Shown here one piece after another: positions 57,324 to 64,000 of a DNA stretch of 64,000 bases. Made by a program: the position numbers and the translations under genes. Position 1 is the stretch's first letter, and each line of letters begins with the position of its first letter. The DNA is from Chondrilla cf. caribensis (lineage: Eukaryota > Porifera > Demospongiae > Chondrillida > Chondrillidae), in NCBI GenBank assembly GCA_964020155.1, contig OZ026565.1, forward strand, positions 3,272,053-3,336,052, in the 5' to 3' direction. The notes under the pieces were generated by a model. The model made no database searches and had not been told where the DNA came from. It saw only the letters and a program-made list of their open reading frames with translations.

Positions 57324-58020
57324 TATAATAATTATAATCAGTAACAATTGTATAATTATCCATATTATTATGATTATATTTGATCCATGGCTACAGAATT
57401 CAAGTTCACTAAGGTCTGTGTTTATAGTATTATTTATAATATATATTAATTATTATTATGCATGTACATCTTTTGCTTATACATGGATATGTAATTATTA
57501 TAAGGAGACTATATGAAGCTATGAGTGATTCAGATTCAATTGATGCATGGCATGGTCAATCGAGGGCTGACCATAGGGTATATATATATAATATTATACA
57601 TGTGCACTCAAAATTTACAAGGATATTCATTGTATATTATATGCATGGTCATGTAGAATTACTACCACACAGTCTTCATTTTACTCCTAGTCACCACCAG
57701 GTTTGTAACACCACCCCATGCCAGGGGTTGATGCTACAGACCATGCTGCATGGTTGGATGTTTGTCCTTATACATTGTGTCGATTGAACACTACATGAGG
57801 TGTTCATGATCAGGCTATTTGAGTTGCACACCCACAATGATGACAAGGGATTTATATTCCATCACCGACCACCATAAAGCTGTAGAACCTCCACCTGGGA
57901 AACACATGTAATTCGCTTGTTATACAAAACACGTCCGTGATATGTACTTCAATCCTTAAAAACGAGCCTAATATTAGTAATAGAAACGAATTGAAATATT
58001 TAATATCTATTATTAATAAT
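57277..58020. other. TA repeat then sequence without supported gene
   Basis: (TA)n at 57277-57320, then AT-rich sequence. A 109-codon open frame at 57458-57787 has no recognisable domain and biased low-complexity composition. Part of this stretch should be the 3' UTR of the minus-strand gene. Confidence 0.5.
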
Positions 58021-60962
<2,942 letters not shown>

Positions 60963-61750
60963 CTGTACAAAGAAACACGTTCATGAATATTTGTCTCTTG
61001 TGGTATTTACAGCACAGTGAATATTCGTTAATCCACCCCCGGTTAATCCGCCAAACTGTTTTATCCGCCATATTACTGTAGTATCCGAAATTTTCGTGGG
61101 ATATAATGTTCACAAATCACTCGATTTAGGACATTCGCGTTGTCATTTTCGCGAATGGCAATGTACTTATTGGTTTTCGTTTAGCACTTGGAGAGCACTT
61201 ATGTATTATGAATGTCGACAGAACACAAGGTACTATCGTTTATAGTCGAGACAAGCTTCTGACGTTTTATTTTTCTGAGAAAGAACTGCAAGATTGCTCG
61301 CTTTTGAAGATGCCCATGTTTGAGTATGAGAGCTGTATTCGAGGATATCATGTTTTATCAGACTATTTGGAGCAGTAGCATTGGAGAGGTTCTTAGCTGC
61401 TGTCAAGAGCCCAGGAACGCTGAAGATCCCTTCGCTACAGGCGTATACAAAGGAGTAACCCTTGTTGGGCAAGTCCCAAGAAACATTTCGGGTGTATTTT
61501 CACTTTTCTCGAGACATGGAGGGGTAATAACAGCATGTGTAACTGGTTCAAGGCAGTATTTGAGAGATCTTCCTTAAGGAGGACTGGAGTTGCCCTGCGT
61601 GTATTAGCTAGAAGACGCTCTTTGTTCCCACGTTGCCTGTACTACCAACACATAGCATCCGTTACCATAGAAACAGTACTATTATATAGTAATTTTAAAA
61701 TGTATAAAGCATTAGCAACGGTATAAAGCGTTAGCAACGGATGCTATACT
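60963..61750. other. No supported gene; MITE fragment
   Basis: A pogo-like fragment at 61013-61085 (GTGAATATTCGTTAATCC ... CCGCCATATTACTGTA). Short open frames on both strands were not recognised. The missing first exon of the GPS2-like gene may lie here or beyond. Confidence 0.5.
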
Positions 61751-61870
61751 GGTTAAGACATGGACACTCGGGCAGTATGACATATAAAATACACTCGCCC
61801 TTGGGCACTTCATGCCCTCGGGACTCGACATTTTGTATGTCATACTGCCCTCATGCCCATGTTTTAACCC
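61751..61870. repeat. Palindromic element, arms about 40 bp
   Basis: The left arm GGTTAAGACATGG...GGGCAGTATGACATATAAAA pairs with the right arm TTTTGTATGTCATACTGCCC...CATGTTTTAACC. Outside it, ATAGCATCCGTTAC (61650) faces GCAACGGATGCTAT (61735). A half copy, TATGTCATAATGCCCTCATG, is at about 62758-62800. Confidence 0.75.
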
Positions 61871-62809
61871 CTAAATAAATGGCCGCCATTTTATACATAC
61901 CCATGATAATTTTTGCGAATTAATTTTCGCGAATCTGACCTTCCTCACGAAATTTGTGGAAATTACACCCCATGAAAATTTCAGACACTACGGTATGGTA
62001 TTATGAAACGAATTCGCTTGTATGGCTACGGTATACAAGCAATCCCCCATCTCACAATTCTACCATTCTTTTGTGCACTAATTTGCACCTTTGTATGGAT
62101 TTCAGTTACAGATAATCTGCCAAGTTTTAAAAAGTCTTAGTGTAGAGCGAAATAGCAGCAAAGCATTCTAAACTTGACGTGACAATGAAGCAGAAGAAGT
62201 AGATTTACAATTACAGAAAGAGAAATCCGACGACAACGTAAGGAATACTCACAGATCGACCGTTTCTCGAAGAAGCAAAATGTACAAATTGTGCGACAAA
62301 TGATAAGAGACATCCTGAAGAAGATCAATATAATCCGTCATATCATTAATCTGCCAAAATTTCACCCGAACCAATTGCAGCGGATTAAAGAATATTCACT
62401 GTATACTAGTAAGTCCTATATAGTACACTGGCACTCCATTTATAGTATACTAGTAAGTCCTACGTATATAGTACACTAGGATGGTATCATAGTTTATCGC
62501 CCGAAGACGTCATACTTCAAAGAGGCGGATAGGGCAGGTACCATCCCTGCAGTCAGGGACAGTGTCACATAAGCGCCCATTGCAAGGTGTTATACAAACT
62601 ATAACAATTTGGGCATTCCAGGAAATGAATATCATTATAGCAATAACACAACTGTGACAACACACAGTATGTAGAGCAACAGCAGCTGAGAGGAAACTTG
62701 AAATAAAAGTCAGAAGTCTAGTATAGTTCTTTATGCCAACGCTGATGTAGTGTATTTTATATGTCATAATGCCCTCATGCCCATGTCTTAACCACTAAAT
62801 AACCTATTA
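61871..62809. other. MITE remnants, no gene
   Basis: 62106-62404 has ends TTACAGATAATCTGCC and GGATTAAAGAATATTCACTG of the pogo-like family. 62400-62480 has a duplicated TATACTAGTAAGTCCTA. 62758-62800 is half of the palindromic element. Confidence 0.5.
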
Positions 62810-62949
62810 TTATAGTAAACAAGCATTCCAATTATAGCATACGTGTATTACAAGGCATTGCATAGGGAGGGATCCACTCCCCCGCTCTCTCCTCCAGCTA
62901 ACATATCATGTGACAATAAAATTATAATAAACTAAATACACCTACCCTC

Positions 62950-63700
62950 CCCACAACACCATCACATACATGTATTGCAAAAACTTAACCGCCCCCCTTC
63001 GATAGTTTTTCAAAACGAAGCTCGTGTGCAATGTACAATATTTTATGAATGTATTATACTGTAATATGCCAATCTTGCTGTACAATACACAGATATGGGG
63101 CCTACATGATGTCAAATGTCTCAAACATATCTGTCTGAAATTCTATAAATTCTTGTTAAAAATATCTCAAACCAGCAGCTGTACAGCTATTTACAGTGAA
63201 CTAGGGTTACTACCGATTTCTTATGACCTAAATTCAGCAGTAGCTAAATACTATGAGCGAGCAAGAAACCAAATGAACTCCAATTTACTCACTGGTACTT
63301 TGAGCCTATCCATGAAGCTCGCACATGAAGATTTACATTCATGGTATTACTTCTTATCAAATCACGTAGAAACACTAGGATTCAGCATTACATTGAGCCA
63401 ACCAACCATTTACCGGATAAAGGAACGATCACAAGAATAACATCTACAGAATTTAAATTACCAATTAACTAATCCCTAAGGCATCTCTGGTAAGGGTGGA
63501 AATAAACTTAGATACTATCGAATTCAACAATCATCTCAGAAAAATCAACATCCACTTCAAAACTTCAGCCGATCTTGAAGCATGGAGAACTATTGACAAG
63601 TACGAGCTGGACCAACATTACAGAACAGATAAATAGGACCTAAGCGAAAATGACTGGTATTGTATGGTTTTACCCTATCTCATTAACGCATTAGAGGTGT
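62950..63700 (+). mobile_element. LINE remnant: C-terminal end of a reverse-transcriptase ORF
   Basis: 63024-63440 encodes MPILLYNTQIWGLHDVKCLK, then ICLKFYKFLLKISQTSSCTA and IYSELGLLPISYDLNSAVAK. This is the typical region after the RT domain of jockey/I/CR1-like LINEs: PxLLYxxxIWG, then a KF.K.LL helix, then ELG.LP. The upstream RT core is absent and the frame decays after 63440. It is a different family from the LINE at 48713. Confidence 0.7.
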
Positions 63701-64000
63701 ACTATTAAGAGAATATTTGACGCACGCCACTGTAATCTTTGGACTAGACAAAATCAATCTACAAATAACTCCTTTCATTTGTCTTATTAATAATCTTTTA
63801 CTCTGTGACCACTCTCATTATATATATTTCCCTTAAAATCTCTGTATCAAATTCTTTATAGGGTAAAGCGGGGTAACTTGGAACATGGAGTAACTTGGAA
63901 CACTTTTCATTGTACTTAATCTTATTCTGCCAAACATTTACCAACTTTTGGTCAAAGTTTACCATACATGATGGTAGTATGAGGTAAAATTACATTGATA
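63701..64000. other. Window end; short direct repeat
   Basis: GGGGTAACTTGGAACATGGA is followed directly by GTAACTTGGAACA at about 63872-63902, probably the terminus of another repeat element. No gene is seen. Confidence 0.4.

Noticed and set aside
57458..57787. 109-codon open frame on the plus strand
   Set aside because: No recognisable domain, biased composition, no splice or start context; not reported as a gene.
61233..61577. Overlapping open frames on both strands between 61.2 and 61.6 kb
   Set aside because: Neither shows a recognisable motif; the area is rich in element remnants.

Overview
This is a eukaryotic nuclear window. It has no operons or ribosome binding sites, and it has many short GT-AG introns, abundant (CA/GT)n microsatellites and TIR elements. 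The recognisable genes belong to animal families: PTEN, a Mask/ANKHD1-ANKRD17 relative, a GPS2-like co-regulator, membrane UDP-glycosyltransferases and an Ig/FnIII receptor. Together with the kinase-kelch fusion this suggests an early-branching marine invertebrate, most plausibly a demosponge. That placement is an inference, not proof.

Region 1 (1-13.9 kb) is a diverged tandem duplication of about 9-10 kb. Each unit carries the kelch end of a kinase-kelch gene, then a broken Mask-like ankyrin fragment, then a 65-bp minisatellite, then an Eph-receptor-like Cys-rich exon. One complete gene can be assembled here: protein kinase, coiled coil and kelch, 710 aa, seven phase-0 exons at 5503-9566. 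An antisense BEN-domain remnant lies in the second Mask copy. Region 2 (13.9-17 kb) holds microsatellites and minus-strand fragments of a PTEN pseudogene in scrambled order.

Region 3 (17-41.2 kb) is a second tandem duplication, with a unit of about 9.7 kb. The ancestral order was a coiled-coil gene (PDCD7-like, tentative), an intronless 2-oxoglutarate/Fe(II)-type oxygenase and an Ig/FnIII receptor. One breakpoint fell in intron 2 of the coiled-coil gene and the other in intron 2 of the receptor. The left unit therefore has the whole coiled-coil gene and a dead receptor start. The right unit has only the last three coiled-coil exons and the intact receptor. Both oxygenases are intact. MITE insertions present in one unit and absent from the other date to after the duplication.

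Region 4 (42-56.4 kb) is a cluster of five intronless UDP-glycosyltransferases, all on the plus strand and all about 538 aa. They show block-wise identity that suggests gene conversion. The cluster is interrupted by a LINE remnant and by an 812-bp TIR element carrying a RecQ-helicase fragment. Region 5 (56.4-64 kb) has a TIR element inserted in a TA repeat, a minus-strand GPS2-like gene with long CA repeats in every visible intron, more MITE pieces and the 3' end of another LINE.

No tRNA, rRNA or CRISPR array was recognised. Exon limits come from reading splice sites and phases by eye and have not been tested against transcripts.
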